This document shows, piece after piece, positions 8,982 to 17,623 of a DNA stretch of 64,000 nucleotides. The stretch spans positions 1 through 64,000 of the forward strand of contig NZ_BTVP01000010.1 of assembly GCF_045863935.1 (NCBI RefSeq). Direction: 5' to 3'. The notes beneath the pieces were generated by a model. The model was not told the origin of the DNA. It ran no database searches and saw only the letters and a list, made by a program, of their open reading frames with translations. Every line of letters starts with the position of its first letter. Position 1 is the stretch's first letter. The translations under genes and the position numbers were made by a program. The DNA is from Parvibaculum sp045863935. GTDB lineage: Bacteria; Pseudomonadota; Alphaproteobacteria; Parvibaculales; Parvibaculaceae.

Positions 8982-9965
8982 ATGCATAGCAGACGAAGCA
9001 TATTCATCGGCGGCTGCGGTCGAAGCGGCACGACGATGCTCGGAAGCGCGCTGGGTGCCGCCCCTGAGGCTGTGGTCACGCCGGAGTCTCAATTCAAATT
9101 GAAACTTATCCACCAAAAAAAAGCGGCGCTGTTATCGGAAAATTCCGAAGCGATCTACGCTCAGATAGCTTCGGACGAACGATTTCAGGTGCTATGGGAG
9201 ATGACAGTATCTCCGTACGTGACCCGCATCGAAGACGAGAAGACCGATACATATGTGAGACGAATTCTTTTCGACATCGTAGACCAATACGCACAGAAGC
9301 ATAACCGGCAAGGTTGGGAAGTCTGGATCGACCACTCACCAAACAACATAGAGAATGTTCCAAGTTTGATGACGGCATTTCCGGACAGCAAGTTCATTCA
9401 TCTCGTCCGAGACGGCCGCGCAGCCATGGCGTCAGTACTTCCACTGGATTGGGGCCCCGCCGATCCGATACAAGCCGCATATTGGTGGATGGGGGCTGTC
9501 GCGTGCGGTCTGGCAGCCGAGCGGCGTTACCCGAAGCAGGTCTTATTCGTCAAATATGAGTCGCTAACACAAAACCCTGAAGCAGAACTCAGACGCATAT
9601 GCGAGTTTACGGACCTGACCTACACGGAGGAAATGCTAACGGCCAACGCTCTACGGAAGTCTCGTTACATTGAGCAGCAACACGTGCGCGTGGGAACAAC
9701 GATTAGCCCTGATACGAATGATCTGTGGCGTAGGAGCCTCTCAATCAAAGAGATATCGCTGTTCGAAATGGTATGTGGCAGCCTCCTCGAATTGCTTGAC
9801 TATCCACTCGAAAACACCGACACGAGTGGCCGTTTTTCTCGGATCGATTTGATGTTTGTCCGCCTGAAATCAGCGATCAAAAAGGCTAAAAAACGCCGAA
9901 GGCTCAGACAAAGGGTAGCCGACTCACTACAACATCGCGGCGTCTCTCAGCACGGTCGCCAGTAA
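8982..9965 (+). CDS. Sulfotransferase (Sulfotransfer_3-like), low-GC gene
   Basis: A 327-residue sulfotransferase. The phosphosulfate-binding loop is FIGGCGRSGTTMLGSALGAA at residues 8-27 and the 3'-phosphate motif is LVRDGRAAMASVLPLDWG near residue 140. The C-terminus is very basic (KSAIKKAKKRRRLRQR). Base composition differs sharply from its neighbours: about half G+C in the stretch 9061-9180 that I counted, with an eight-A run at 9115-9122. That suggests recent acquisition within the locus. A 98-base gap separates it from the flippase. The acceptor is presumably a sugar of the surface polymer, by context only. Confidence 0.88.
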   Translation: MHSRRSIFIGGCGRSGTTMLGSALGAAPEAVVTPESQFKLKLIHQKKAALLSENSEAIYAQIASDERFQVLWEMTVSPYVTRIEDEKTDTYVRRILFDIVDQYAQKHNRQGWEVWIDHSPNNIENVPSLMTAFPDSKFIHLVRDGRAAMASVLPLDWGPADPIQAAYWWMGAVACGLAAERRYPKQVLFVKYESLTQNPEAELRRICEFTDLTYTEEMLTANALRKSRYIEQQHVRVGTTISPDTNDLWRRSLSIKEISLFEMVCGSLLELLDYPLENTDTSGRFSRIDLMFVRLKSAIKKAKKRRRLRQRVADSLQHRGVSQHGRQ

Positions 9966-9973
9966 AGAAATTG

Positions 9974-10651
9974 CTAGGCAGTACCTGCCCCCCTGCGCGC
10001 CGTCACTGCCGTATGGAACTGCCCGCTCCGCAGCGACTTCAAACAAGAGAACAGTGCCTTTCCCTTGCTGCCTTCGCCGAACAGGACGCCGAGGCGGCCG
10101 CCGCCGGAACCCGGCAGAATTTCGGCGCGTTCGACTTCGAATCCGGAAACGGACAGAAGATTGCCGAGGGTCAGCGGCGTCCACGAATGCAGATGCATGT
10201 CGTCATTTGCCTTCCATGCCCTGTGGGAACGCAGCAGCAGAGGCATTTCGCAGGGCACGAAGATGCGGACCGCACCGCCGGGCTTCAGCACCCGGTGAAA
10301 CTCGGCAAGGATGCGGCCCGGGCTGTCGACATGCTCCAGCGCATGATAGCTGACGATGCGGTCAACCGTCCCGTCGCCCACGGCAGCGAGATCACCGAAA
10401 ACCTCATCCAGTACCTCACGTGCCTCACATGCGGCATATTCGCTGACCTCGACGCCGAGACGCCGTTCCGCATCGAGACAGGCGAGCACGCCTCCGGTGC
10501 CGCAACCGAAATCGAGCACTACCTGATCCGGCCTCGTAAAGTCCTGAAAATGACGAGAGCGTCTGCGCTGGGTCTCGTCCGACCGGTCCTGCGCACGTTG
10601 TTCGAAATAGTGCGCGCCCTTCTCCCCGACATAAAGATCCTGAGCCTTCAT
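9974..10651 (-). CDS. Class I SAM-dependent methyltransferase
   Basis: A 225-residue methyltransferase. Motif I is VVLDFGCGTGGVLACL near residues 44-59. The motif II/post-I region includes LGVEVSEYAACEAREV, then IVSYHALEHVDSPGRIL near residue 98 and LKPGGAVRIFVPCE, the Methyltransf_11/23 pattern. The start is the ATG at 10651, preceded by AAGGATG; an in-frame ATG at 10696 would add a basic non-conserved leader. It converges on the sulfotransferase gene with an 8-base gap. It probably methylates a sugar or lipid-linked intermediate; the substrate is not determinable. Confidence 0.82.
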   Translation of the reverse strand: MKAQDLYVGEKGAHYFEQRAQDRSDETQRRRSRHFQDFTRPDQVVLDFGCGTGGVLACLDAERRLGVEVSEYAACEAREVLDEVFGDLAAVGDGTVDRIVSYHALEHVDSPGRILAEFHRVLKPGGAVRIFVPCEMPLLLRSHRAWKANDDMHLHSWTPLTLGNLLSVSGFEVERAEILPGSGGGRLGVLFGEGSKGKALFSCLKSLRSGQFHTAVTARRGAGTA

Positions 10652-10911
10652 CGAACATCCTTTCCGCCACCGCACCGCCGGGCGGTTGAGAAACAACCGG
10701 TCGGGATGATAAGGCTTCGCCAGCTTTTGTCACAGCTTCTTGCAACGAGGTTGGCAGGATTTTGGATCGTCTTCCGGCGTGCGGGCTACTTGTCACACTG
10801 AACGCATTTCCGGGTGAGCAGAATGGAATTTCCGGTGTTTTCTTCTGCGGGAGTCCGATTGCTATGTAGTATGGTCATTCAATTCCATCCATAACCCGGT
10901 CAGACAACGCG

Positions 10912-11586
10912 ATGCGACCAAGCGAAGCAAAGGCAATCGGCGAAATTCTGGCCCGGCTGGACAGGCAGGAGATATCGCCCTTTCTCAATCTGGGCTCGTC
11001 GACCGGGGCCTTCCGCAGCACCTCCCAACCCCATATCGACCGCTTCATCTTCCGCCCACTGGCCGGGCGCGGCGTCGAGGGTCTGCATGCGGACATAAAG
11101 CCTGGCGAGGGCGTCGACATCGTGGGCGACATCTACGATCCGGCAACGATGGCAAGCATCGAGAGGCTCGCCCCGAAGCTCGTCCTTTGCTGCAACATGT
11201 TCGAGCATGTGACGGACCGGGAGGCGCTGGCGAAGCGGCTGGACGAAATGCTGCGGCCCGGCGGGCACCTGCTCGTCACCGTCCCTTACAGCTACCCGAT
11301 CCATTACGATCCCATCGACACCCGTTTCCGGCCGTCGCCGGAGGAACTGAAGGCACTCTTTCCGGGGTTCACGACGGTCGAAGCCGGCATCTGGCCGGAC
11401 ACGACCTATCTGCAGGACCTCCTCGCCGCGCGAGGGACCGGCGGGACGCTGAAGCACATGGCCAAGAGCGCCGTGAAGTTCTTCATGTTCTGGAGGGGCC
11501 TGCACTGGTGGAAAGGGCACTTCCACCGCTATCTCTGGCTTTTCCGTCCCTACAAGGTGACGGCGGTGCTGCTTCGCAAGGCGTGA
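10912..11586 (+). CDS. Class I SAM-dependent methyltransferase
   Basis: A 224-residue protein. Its N-terminal segment SPFLNLGSSTGAFRSTSQPH replaces the usual Gly-rich motif I (NLGSSTG). Downstream are VDIVGDIYDPATM near residue 65, LVLCCNMFEHVTDREALAKR near residue 90, and LRPGGHLLVTVPYSYPIHYD with a terminal acidic/hydrophobic block. The fold is the Methyltransf_11 type. Substrate unknown; location between polysaccharide genes suggests a sugar acceptor. It is transcribed divergently from the methyltransferase at 9974-10651; the 260-base region between them (10652-10911) presumably holds both promoters and has no recognisable gene. Confidence 0.75.
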   Translation: MRPSEAKAIGEILARLDRQEISPFLNLGSSTGAFRSTSQPHIDRFIFRPLAGRGVEGLHADIKPGEGVDIVGDIYDPATMASIERLAPKLVLCCNMFEHVTDREALAKRLDEMLRPGGHLLVTVPYSYPIHYDPIDTRFRPSPEELKALFPGFTTVEAGIWPDTTYLQDLLAARGTGGTLKHMAKSAVKFFMFWRGLHWWKGHFHRYLWLFRPYKVTAVLLRKA

Positions 11587-11664
11587 CGCCCCCCCCCGCA
11601 ATGGCAATTCCCGGCGAAGGCTGCTACCCCTTGAAGCAGGCGGCAATGCACTCTTGAGGACCAG

Positions 11665-13086
11665 GTGAGCGGGAATTCGGCCTCCGGCGGAACGGGGAGC
11701 GGGAGCGGGACGGAGCGATGGCTCTTCCGCGCGCTGCTCGCCCTTGTCGCGCTGGCGCCGCTGCCGCTGGCGAGCAACCGGCCGCTGCCTGCCGCGATCC
11801 TCTCGCTCGGGGCTGGGCTCCTGCTCGCGCTCTGGGCCGGCGCCGTTCTGACGGGGCGGGCGGAGATGGCCTTCGCGCCGCGCAAGCTGCGCTGGCCGCT
11901 CGGGCTCTTCGGCGTTGTGGCGCTGTGGATCCTCGTGCAGGCGCTGCCGCTGCCGGCCGCATGGGGCGACCCGGTGTGGCGGGAGGCGGGGGCGGCGCTG
12001 GGCACGCCGCTGCGCGCGAGCCTCTCGGTCGACCCGCAGGCGACGCTGTCGGGGCTGATGCGCCTTCTTGCCTATGCCGCCGTTTTCTGGCTCACGCTGC
12101 AGCTTGGCCGCGCGCCGGACCGCGCGCGCCTCGCCATCGCCGCCGCCGCCCTCATCGGCGCGGCCTACGCGCTTTACGGCATCGGGGTCTATCTGGCGGG
12201 GAACGAGTGGGTGACGATCTACCGCAAATGGGCCTATCACAGGGCGCTCTCCAGCACCTTCGTGAACCGCAATTCCTATGCGACCTTCGCGGGCCTCGGC
12301 CTGCTCTGCGCCACCGCCTGGTTCGTCAACGGCTTCCGCCACCTGCTCGGGATCAAGCGCCCGGCGGCGCGGAAGGCGGCGATGATCGCGGAGGAAATCT
12401 TCAGCCGCTCGCTGCCGCGCACGGCCTGCGTACTGCTCCTCTTCATCGCGCTCATCCTGACGGGCTCGCGCGCGGGCATCGCGGCGAGCCTGATCGCCCT
12501 TTTCGTCCTGATGCTGACCCATGCGCGGGGCGGCGCGCTGCGCGGCGGGCAGGCCTTGTTCATGGCCGCGCTGGTCGCCGGCACCGCCCTGCTGGCGGCC
12601 GGGCTGGGCGGCGGCTTGCTGTTCGAGCGCCTGTCCTCGGCGGGCTCGGATGTGAGTGCCGGCGACCGGCGGATCATCTATGCGGCGACCCTCGACGCGA
12701 TCTCGACCGCGCCCTGGACGGGAACGGGCTACGGCACCTATGAACAGGTCTTCGCCGCCTACCGCCCGGAGGCGCTGTCTTCCAGCCTGCTCTGGGACAA
12801 GGCGCATAACGTCTATCTGGAAAACGCGCTGGAGCTCGGCGTGCCGGCAATGCTGGCGCTGAACCTCGCCATCGCGCTGCTGGCGGTGGAGGCGCTGCGC
12901 GGGCTCTGGCGCAGGCGGCGCGAGCGCACGGCGCCCGCCATCGGCGTTGCCTCGACGGTGCTGGTGGGCCTTCATTCCTTTTTCGATTTCAGTCTGCAGA
13001 TGCCCGCCGTCGCGGTCTTCTACGCCTTCCTGATGGGGCTTGCCGTGGCGCAGGCCTGGCCGCAGGCGCGCGGGCGGACGGGCTGA
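11665..13086 (+). CDS. O-antigen ligase / Wzy family membrane protein
   Basis: A 473-residue polytopic protein starting at a GTG (11665) behind a GAGGA ribosome-binding site. The central part carries LSSTFVNRNSYATFAGLGLL and a Gly/Ser/Arg motif LILTGSRAGIAASLIALF. The large periplasmic loop holds GTGYGTYEQVF and WDKAHNVYLENALELGVPA, the catalytic His region of the O-antigen ligase superfamily. It polymerises or ligates repeat units on the periplasmic side. It converges on a membrane-anchored repeat protein, leaving 6 bases between stop codons. Being the second such gene in locus 1, one may act as polymerase and the other as ligase or on a different polymer. Confidence 0.85.
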   Translation: MSGNSASGGTGSGSGTERWLFRALLALVALAPLPLASNRPLPAAILSLGAGLLLALWAGAVLTGRAEMAFAPRKLRWPLGLFGVVALWILVQALPLPAAWGDPVWREAGAALGTPLRASLSVDPQATLSGLMRLLAYAAVFWLTLQLGRAPDRARLAIAAAALIGAAYALYGIGVYLAGNEWVTIYRKWAYHRALSSTFVNRNSYATFAGLGLLCATAWFVNGFRHLLGIKRPAARKAAMIAEEIFSRSLPRTACVLLLFIALILTGSRAGIAASLIALFVLMLTHARGGALRGGQALFMAALVAGTALLAAGLGGGLLFERLSSAGSDVSAGDRRIIYAATLDAISTAPWTGTGYGTYEQVFAAYRPEALSSSLLWDKAHNVYLENALELGVPAMLALNLAIALLAVEALRGLWRRRRERTAPAIGVASTVLVGLHSFFDFSLQMPAVAVFYAFLMGLAVAQAWPQARGRTG

Positions 13087-13092
13087 CCGTCC

Positions 13093-13809
13093 TCAGCCCC
13101 GCCGCTCGCGCGTGTATTTGAGGATCTGCGAGCGGAACCTCGACCGTGCGCCGGCATCGGCGAAGGCATGGTCGAGAAAGAGCGCGCGCTCCGCATAGCC
13201 CAGCGAGACATAAGGTCCGAAGAGGCCGCGGCGGAGCTTGGGATCGGCGCCGAGGCGGGCCATGTCGCGGGTAGCACCTTCGCGCTGATCCTCCGGAAGG
13301 CGCTCCCAGAGCGGCAGCGCCGTGCGCACACGCAGCAGCATGCTCGATGCCTCGAAGCGGCCGGTGAGCCGCGAGAGCCGGAGATAGCCCGCCACTTCTT
13401 CCACCGGCGCGCCGCGCTCGAAGGCAGTCTGCGCGAGCAGGCTCCAGATGAAGGCATCGTTGGGGGCATGTGCCGCCGCCTGGCGCAGATGCGCGCGGGC
13501 GGCGTCGAGAGCGTCTGGATCGGCCGCCGCCGCGCGGCGCTCGAGGCGGGCAAGCGCGAGGGCAAGGGCGGCATCGGACGGGTGGACGGCGAGCGCGCGC
13601 GCATAACGGGCGCGGGCATCGGCGAGCGCGGCGGGAGAGAGCGGTCCGCCATCGGCAAGGACCGCCGCCGCCCGGCCGCCATCGCCGGCGGCGAACCCGT
13701 AGGCGATGACGCGGGGAACGGCGAGCGCGCAGATGAAGAGGCCCGCCGCGAGGACAACGAACACCGGCCAGCGCCGCCGGGGCGCCGGGGAGGCCTCGTC
13801 AGTTGACAT
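13093..13809 (-). CDS. Membrane-anchored helical-repeat (TPR-like) protein
   Basis: A 238-residue protein. It has one N-terminal transmembrane segment (PVFVVLAAGLFICALAVPRV, about residues 14-33) followed by Ala/Leu/Arg-rich helices such as ARYARALAVHPSDAALALAL and LRQAAAHAPNDAFIWSLLAQ that look like tetratricopeptide-type repeats. The ATG at 13809 lies inside the end of the tyrosine autokinase gene (11-base overlap), so translation is coupled to it. The orientation should place the repeats in the periplasm, where it could scaffold the polymerase or co-polymerase. No enzyme signature was seen; the repeat call is by eye. Confidence 0.65.
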   Translation of the reverse strand: MSTDEASPAPRRRWPVFVVLAAGLFICALAVPRVIAYGFAAGDGGRAAAVLADGGPLSPAALADARARYARALAVHPSDAALALALARLERRAAAADPDALDAARAHLRQAAAHAPNDAFIWSLLAQTAFERGAPVEEVAGYLRLSRLTGRFEASSMLLRVRTALPLWERLPEDQREGATRDMARLGADPKLRRGLFGPYVSLGYAERALFLDHAFADAGARSRFRSQILKYTRERRG

Positions 13810-16075
13810 AGTACTTGCTGTAGCGGCTGTAGTAATAGCCGCCATCGCCATAGCCGTAGCGCGCCTGCCTTGCCGTATCGACGATGGAGAGCACGACGCC
13901 CGCGATTTTCGCATCGAACTGGCGGAGCTCCTTGAGGGCGCTCTGCGCCGCATCGCGCGGCGTCTCGTTCCAGCGCACGACGAAGACGGTCTCGTCGGCC
14001 AGCCGCGAAAGGACGCGCGAATCCGACACCGGCAGGACCGGCGCGCTGTCGAGGACGACGAGGTCGTATTCGTCGCGAAGGCGCTGCAGCAGCAGCTTCA
14101 TCTGCACGGAGCCGAGCACATCCGGCGGATTGGCGGTGCCGGTCGCGACGGGGATGATGTCGAGTTCGGACTTACTGTCCTTGACCATGACCGCGCTGAG
14201 TTCGAGGCGCTCGGCAAGAAGCTCGACAAGCCCCTCCTCCGGCCGCCCGAGGCCGAAGGCACGGTGGACTGAAGGGTGGCGAAGGTCGCAATCGACGAGC
14301 GCGACCTTGAGGCCCGAAGCCGCCGCCGCGCGAGCGAAACTCACCGACGTCGTCGTCTTGCCTTCGGCGGGTAGCGCCGAGGTGAAGAGGATGATCTTCG
14401 GCGGATTGTCGACATTGGAAAGCTGCAGCGCGCTGCGCAGGCTTCTGAGCGATTCCGAGAAGGCGGAGAGCGGCTTGGCGATCAGATAGTCCTGCGGCAA
14501 CACGACCTTGCCGCCGGGGCCCTTCTCGGCGGGCGTCGCGGGCAGCGATACGAGATGCGGCAAATGGAGCGTCTGTTCGACATCGCGCGCCGTCTGGAGG
14601 CCATTGTCGAAATGTTCGAGCAGGAAGGCCACGCCGCAGCCCAGCATGAGGGAAAGGACGAAACCGAGGCCGACGAAGAGCGTGGTGCGCGGATAGGAGG
14701 CGGCCTGCGGGATCACCGCCTGCGAGATGATGCGGGTGTCGGGCGTCTGCAGGCCCTGCTGGCCGGTCGTCTCCTTGAAGCGGTTGAGGAAGGCTTCGTA
14801 GACGGCACGCGTGGAGGCCGCCTCGCGCTCCAGCTCACGCAGCTGGATGAGCGCCTGATTGTCCTCGCCCGTCTCGCCCTTGATCTGGTTCAGATTGTCC
14901 CGGAGCGCGGAGACCCGCGTCTCGGCGACGGAGACATTGTTGGCAAGGCTCTCGATGATGCGCGAAACTTCCGCGGAGATCTGGCTGCCGATATCGCCCT
15001 GCTGCGCCTCGATATTGACGATGGCGGGATGACGCGGCCCGTATTTGGCGGACAGGTTCGCCTTTTCGCGGGCAAGCTCCGCCTGCTTCTGGCGCAGGCT
15101 CGAGATGGTGCCGGAGGCCAGCACGTCGGCAACGCTTTCGACGCTGCCGCCCTGGGCGCGGAGCTGGCGCGCGCGGTTGTATTTCGCCTGCGCTTCGGCG
15201 AGCGCGGCGCGGGCGAGAATGAGCTGCGCGTTGAGTTCGGAAAGCTGCTGCTCGGAGACAGTGACACCCGACGATTCTTCGAGCCCATGCTCGGAGCGAT
15301 AGATCGCCACGGCGCGCTCGGCATCGGTGACCTGCGTCCGCAATTCGCTCAGGCGTTCCGACAGCCAGGCATTGGCCGTCCGCGTCGCGTCGAACTTCGC
15401 CTCGAGCTGATCGAGGACATAGGCATCGGCGAGCGCATTCGCGATGCGGGCCGCCTTTGCGGGGTCCTCGGAGGTGAAGGAGATGGAGATGACAAAGGTG
15501 GTGGTCCGGCGCGCAATCTCGGTCCTCGCGCGGACCGCGTCGACGACGCTCTCCGTCTGTTTGTCGGCGATCCCGGCTTCGCTGGCGGGTGCCTCCACAC
15601 TGGACGAAGAAAGGGCCGCCATGCCGCGCTTGAGGAGCCAGACCGGCGACACCCAGCGCAGCGGCGAGGGTTCGCGCAGGGCGCTGTTGAGTTCGGGATC
15701 ACCGACGAGCGCGAGTTTTTCGACAACGCGGCGGGCGAGATCGCGCGAGCGCAATATCTCGACCTCGCTGTCGACCGCCGCCGAATCCGGCGACAGGCCC
15801 GACATCACGGCGTCCATGTCGACGACCTGCATCTTCTGCCGGTCGAGCAGGACAAGCGTCTCGCCGGTATAAAGCGGCGTCATCTGGGAAACGGCAAGCG
15901 CCACAAGCGCCGTGAGCACGACGGTGATGCCCGCGATGACGCCCGCACGCTTCCTCAGCGTGCGGAAAATGGCGAGCAGATCGAACTCCATGAAGGAATC
16001 GGCAGGGGCCTCGACCGATCCGTAAGCACTTCCCCTGGCCGTTGGCGCTGCCGAGCCTTTGACCGGTGCATTCAT
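13799..16075 (-). CDS. Polysaccharide co-polymerase with tyrosine autokinase domain (Wzc-like)
   Basis: A 758-residue fused chain-length regulator and bacterial tyrosine kinase. Residues about 28-60 hold the Wzz N-domain and first membrane helix. A long periplasmic coiled-coil region with a GNVR-type end follows, then the second membrane helix near residue 450. The cytoplasmic kinase has Walker A FTSALPAEGKTTTSVSFARA, Walker A' VALVDCDLRHPSVHRAFG and Walker B YDLVVLDSAPVL. The C-terminal tail has eight Tyr in its last 20 residues, the expected autophosphorylation cluster. It controls polymer length and export with the Wza-like protein. It lies downstream of the beta-barrel gene's terminator, so it may use its own promoter in 16076-16176. 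Confidence 0.92.
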   Translation of the reverse strand: MNAPVKGSAAPTARGSAYGSVEAPADSFMEFDLLAIFRTLRKRAGVIAGITVVLTALVALAVSQMTPLYTGETLVLLDRQKMQVVDMDAVMSGLSPDSAAVDSEVEILRSRDLARRVVEKLALVGDPELNSALREPSPLRWVSPVWLLKRGMAALSSSSVEAPASEAGIADKQTESVVDAVRARTEIARRTTTFVISISFTSEDPAKAARIANALADAYVLDQLEAKFDATRTANAWLSERLSELRTQVTDAERAVAIYRSEHGLEESSGVTVSEQQLSELNAQLILARAALAEAQAKYNRARQLRAQGGSVESVADVLASGTISSLRQKQAELAREKANLSAKYGPRHPAIVNIEAQQGDIGSQISAEVSRIIESLANNVSVAETRVSALRDNLNQIKGETGEDNQALIQLRELEREAASTRAVYEAFLNRFKETTGQQGLQTPDTRIISQAVIPQAASYPRTTLFVGLGFVLSLMLGCGVAFLLEHFDNGLQTARDVEQTLHLPHLVSLPATPAEKGPGGKVVLPQDYLIAKPLSAFSESLRSLRSALQLSNVDNPPKIILFTSALPAEGKTTTSVSFARAAAASGLKVALVDCDLRHPSVHRAFGLGRPEEGLVELLAERLELSAVMVKDSKSELDIIPVATGTANPPDVLGSVQMKLLLQRLRDEYDLVVLDSAPVLPVSDSRVLSRLADETVFVVRWNETPRDAAQSALKELRQFDAKIAGVVLSIVDTARQARYGYGDGGYYYSRYSKYYVN

Positions 16076-16176
16076 CGTCTGAAACCTCGCCGCACTACCT
16101 GTTGCGCCGCACTATACACGAACGCAGGCTGCTCCCGCCGCCGCCATCCCGCAAATTTGCTTCATGGCTGACGTAA

Positions 16177-16213
16177 TAAAAGGGCAGGCCAAGACGTTCG
16201 CCCGGCCTGCCCT
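16177..16213 (-). terminator. Intrinsic terminator after the beta-barrel gene
   Basis: On the minus strand a perfect 10-bp stem (AGGGCAGGCC paired with GGCCTGCCCT, 13-base loop) is followed by TTTTATTA. It lies 33 bases past the stop of the beta-barrel gene and about 100 bases before the autokinase start. Transcription from the wza side would therefore largely end here, unless read-through feeds the autokinase gene. Confidence 0.85.
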
Positions 16214-16245
16214 CCGTTAACTCTATTGCCGCAAAGCCGTCCAGC

Positions 16246-17529
16246 TCAGAGCTTGCCGGTCAACGTGAGCGCCACGACGTTTCGCGTGTAGTCCGCGGCC
16301 GCGATATTGGAGTCGCGATCCTCGAACGTGTAACGAAGCCCGACGTCGAAATTGCGGTTCAGGAGATAGAGCAGACCGGCACTGGCACCGATCAGATCGT
16401 CCTCGCGAGCGCTGGAGCCGAAGTCATCGCTGCCGTAGGAGGCACCGCCGCTGAGGATGAGGTTGCGCATGAGCTCGTGATCGACATCGACGCCGAACCG
16501 CTGCCTGTCATAGCCCGATGCGCCGCCGATCGTGGTTTCCTGAACGCTCTGGTCCGCGGTGAAGATCACCGTGGTCAGGGGCGTCACGAACCAGTCGACA
16601 TTCGCGCCATAGGCAAGACCGTCGGTGTCGCCGAAGGCGGCCGCGTCGTAGTCGCGTTCCTGGTAACCGACATAGACGCCGCCCTGGGCGAGATTGGTCA
16701 GGCGGAATTCCGAACCGACCACAATCTGCCGGCCATCGGAATCGCGCGTGACGGCGACAACCGGAGGCTGCAGGTCGTATTCGCGCTGGTCGAGCTGACC
16801 TTCGACATAGATATTCGTGTCGGGCGAGAGGTTATAGGCAAGACGGACGCGCTCGATGAACTCCTCGCGGTCGCGGAAGTCCTGGTCGATCAGAACGCCG
16901 CCGGCCGTCGCACTGTCGTCGTAATCGTAGTCGAGGTATTCGCCGCCGACCGTCGCCGTCACCCGGGCGAAATTCTGAGAGAGCGCCGCGGTGCCCGTGA
17001 AAAGCGTGTACTCGATGGGCTCGTTCGCAGCCGCAGGCGAACTCGGATCGCCACGATCTTCGTGACGCTGCGCATAGCTGAGCGAGCCGGAAAGCGCCGT
17101 CATCGAGGTGATGTCGAGCGTGCCGCCCGCGCCGACATTCCAGTCGAAGCGGTCTTCATCGCCGTTGTCCGCGTAGAATTGCTGCGCGAGGCCCGCGTTC
17201 AGATTGAGCGCGTGGCGGCTCCAGGTCGAATTGACCGCAACACCCGCCCTGAGCGTGGTGATGAAGTCGTCGGTCTCGTTGGTCGGCGTCGCGTAGATAT
17301 TGTCCTCATACGCCTCTGTCACGGAAGCCGTCGGGTAGACCATAAAGCCACCGGCCCGGATGCCCGCCGCATCGTAGCCCGGCCGCGCCCTTTCCATGAC
17401 GGACTGGCCACGCACATCGCTCAGTTCAGTCCCTGCTTCTCCTGCCTGCTGCGCAAAGGCGCCGGAGGCCGAAGCCATCCAAATCCCCGCCGCTGCCAGG
17501 GATACGAGGCGAACGCTGCCATAAGTCAT
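16246..17529 (-). CDS. Outer-membrane beta-barrel protein of the EPS locus (BBP2-like)
   Basis: A 427-residue protein with a Sec signal peptide (residues 1-26, cleaved after ASGAFA) and no cytoplasmic-type domain. The mature chain is dominated by alternating beta-strand segments with aromatic ends, and it finishes with a strand typical of outer-membrane barrels (DYTRNVVALTLTGKL). It matches the beta-barrel proteins commonly found in exopolysaccharide loci. Sitting between a short GumB-type Wza gene and the wzc gene, it is a candidate outer-membrane exit pore for polymers whose Wza protein lacks its own barrel. Family assignment is by pattern, without a search. Confidence 0.8.
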   Translation of the reverse strand: MTYGSVRLVSLAAAGIWMASASGAFAQQAGEAGTELSDVRGQSVMERARPGYDAAGIRAGGFMVYPTASVTEAYEDNIYATPTNETDDFITTLRAGVAVNSTWSRHALNLNAGLAQQFYADNGDEDRFDWNVGAGGTLDITSMTALSGSLSYAQRHEDRGDPSSPAAANEPIEYTLFTGTAALSQNFARVTATVGGEYLDYDYDDSATAGGVLIDQDFRDREEFIERVRLAYNLSPDTNIYVEGQLDQREYDLQPPVVAVTRDSDGRQIVVGSEFRLTNLAQGGVYVGYQERDYDAAAFGDTDGLAYGANVDWFVTPLTTVIFTADQSVQETTIGGASGYDRQRFGVDVDHELMRNLILSGGASYGSDDFGSSAREDDLIGASAGLLYLLNRNFDVGLRYTFEDRDSNIAAADYTRNVVALTLTGKL

Positions 17530-17623
17530 TGAATATTCTCCGCTTTGTCTTTGTCAGCCAGCCCCCGGCGTCCCGCCATACCCACTCACTCATGGCAGAA
17601 CGATTGCACCGGCAGTGCATTTC

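Noticed and set aside
10900..12975. 691-codon minus-strand open frame
   Set aside because: It is antisense to a methyltransferase and an O-antigen ligase gene and is Arg/Gln/Glu-rich, as expected from high-GC shadow translation.
14555..16171. 538-codon plus-strand frame opposite the autokinase
   Set aside because: The autokinase on the minus strand has complete domain motifs; the opposite frame has none.
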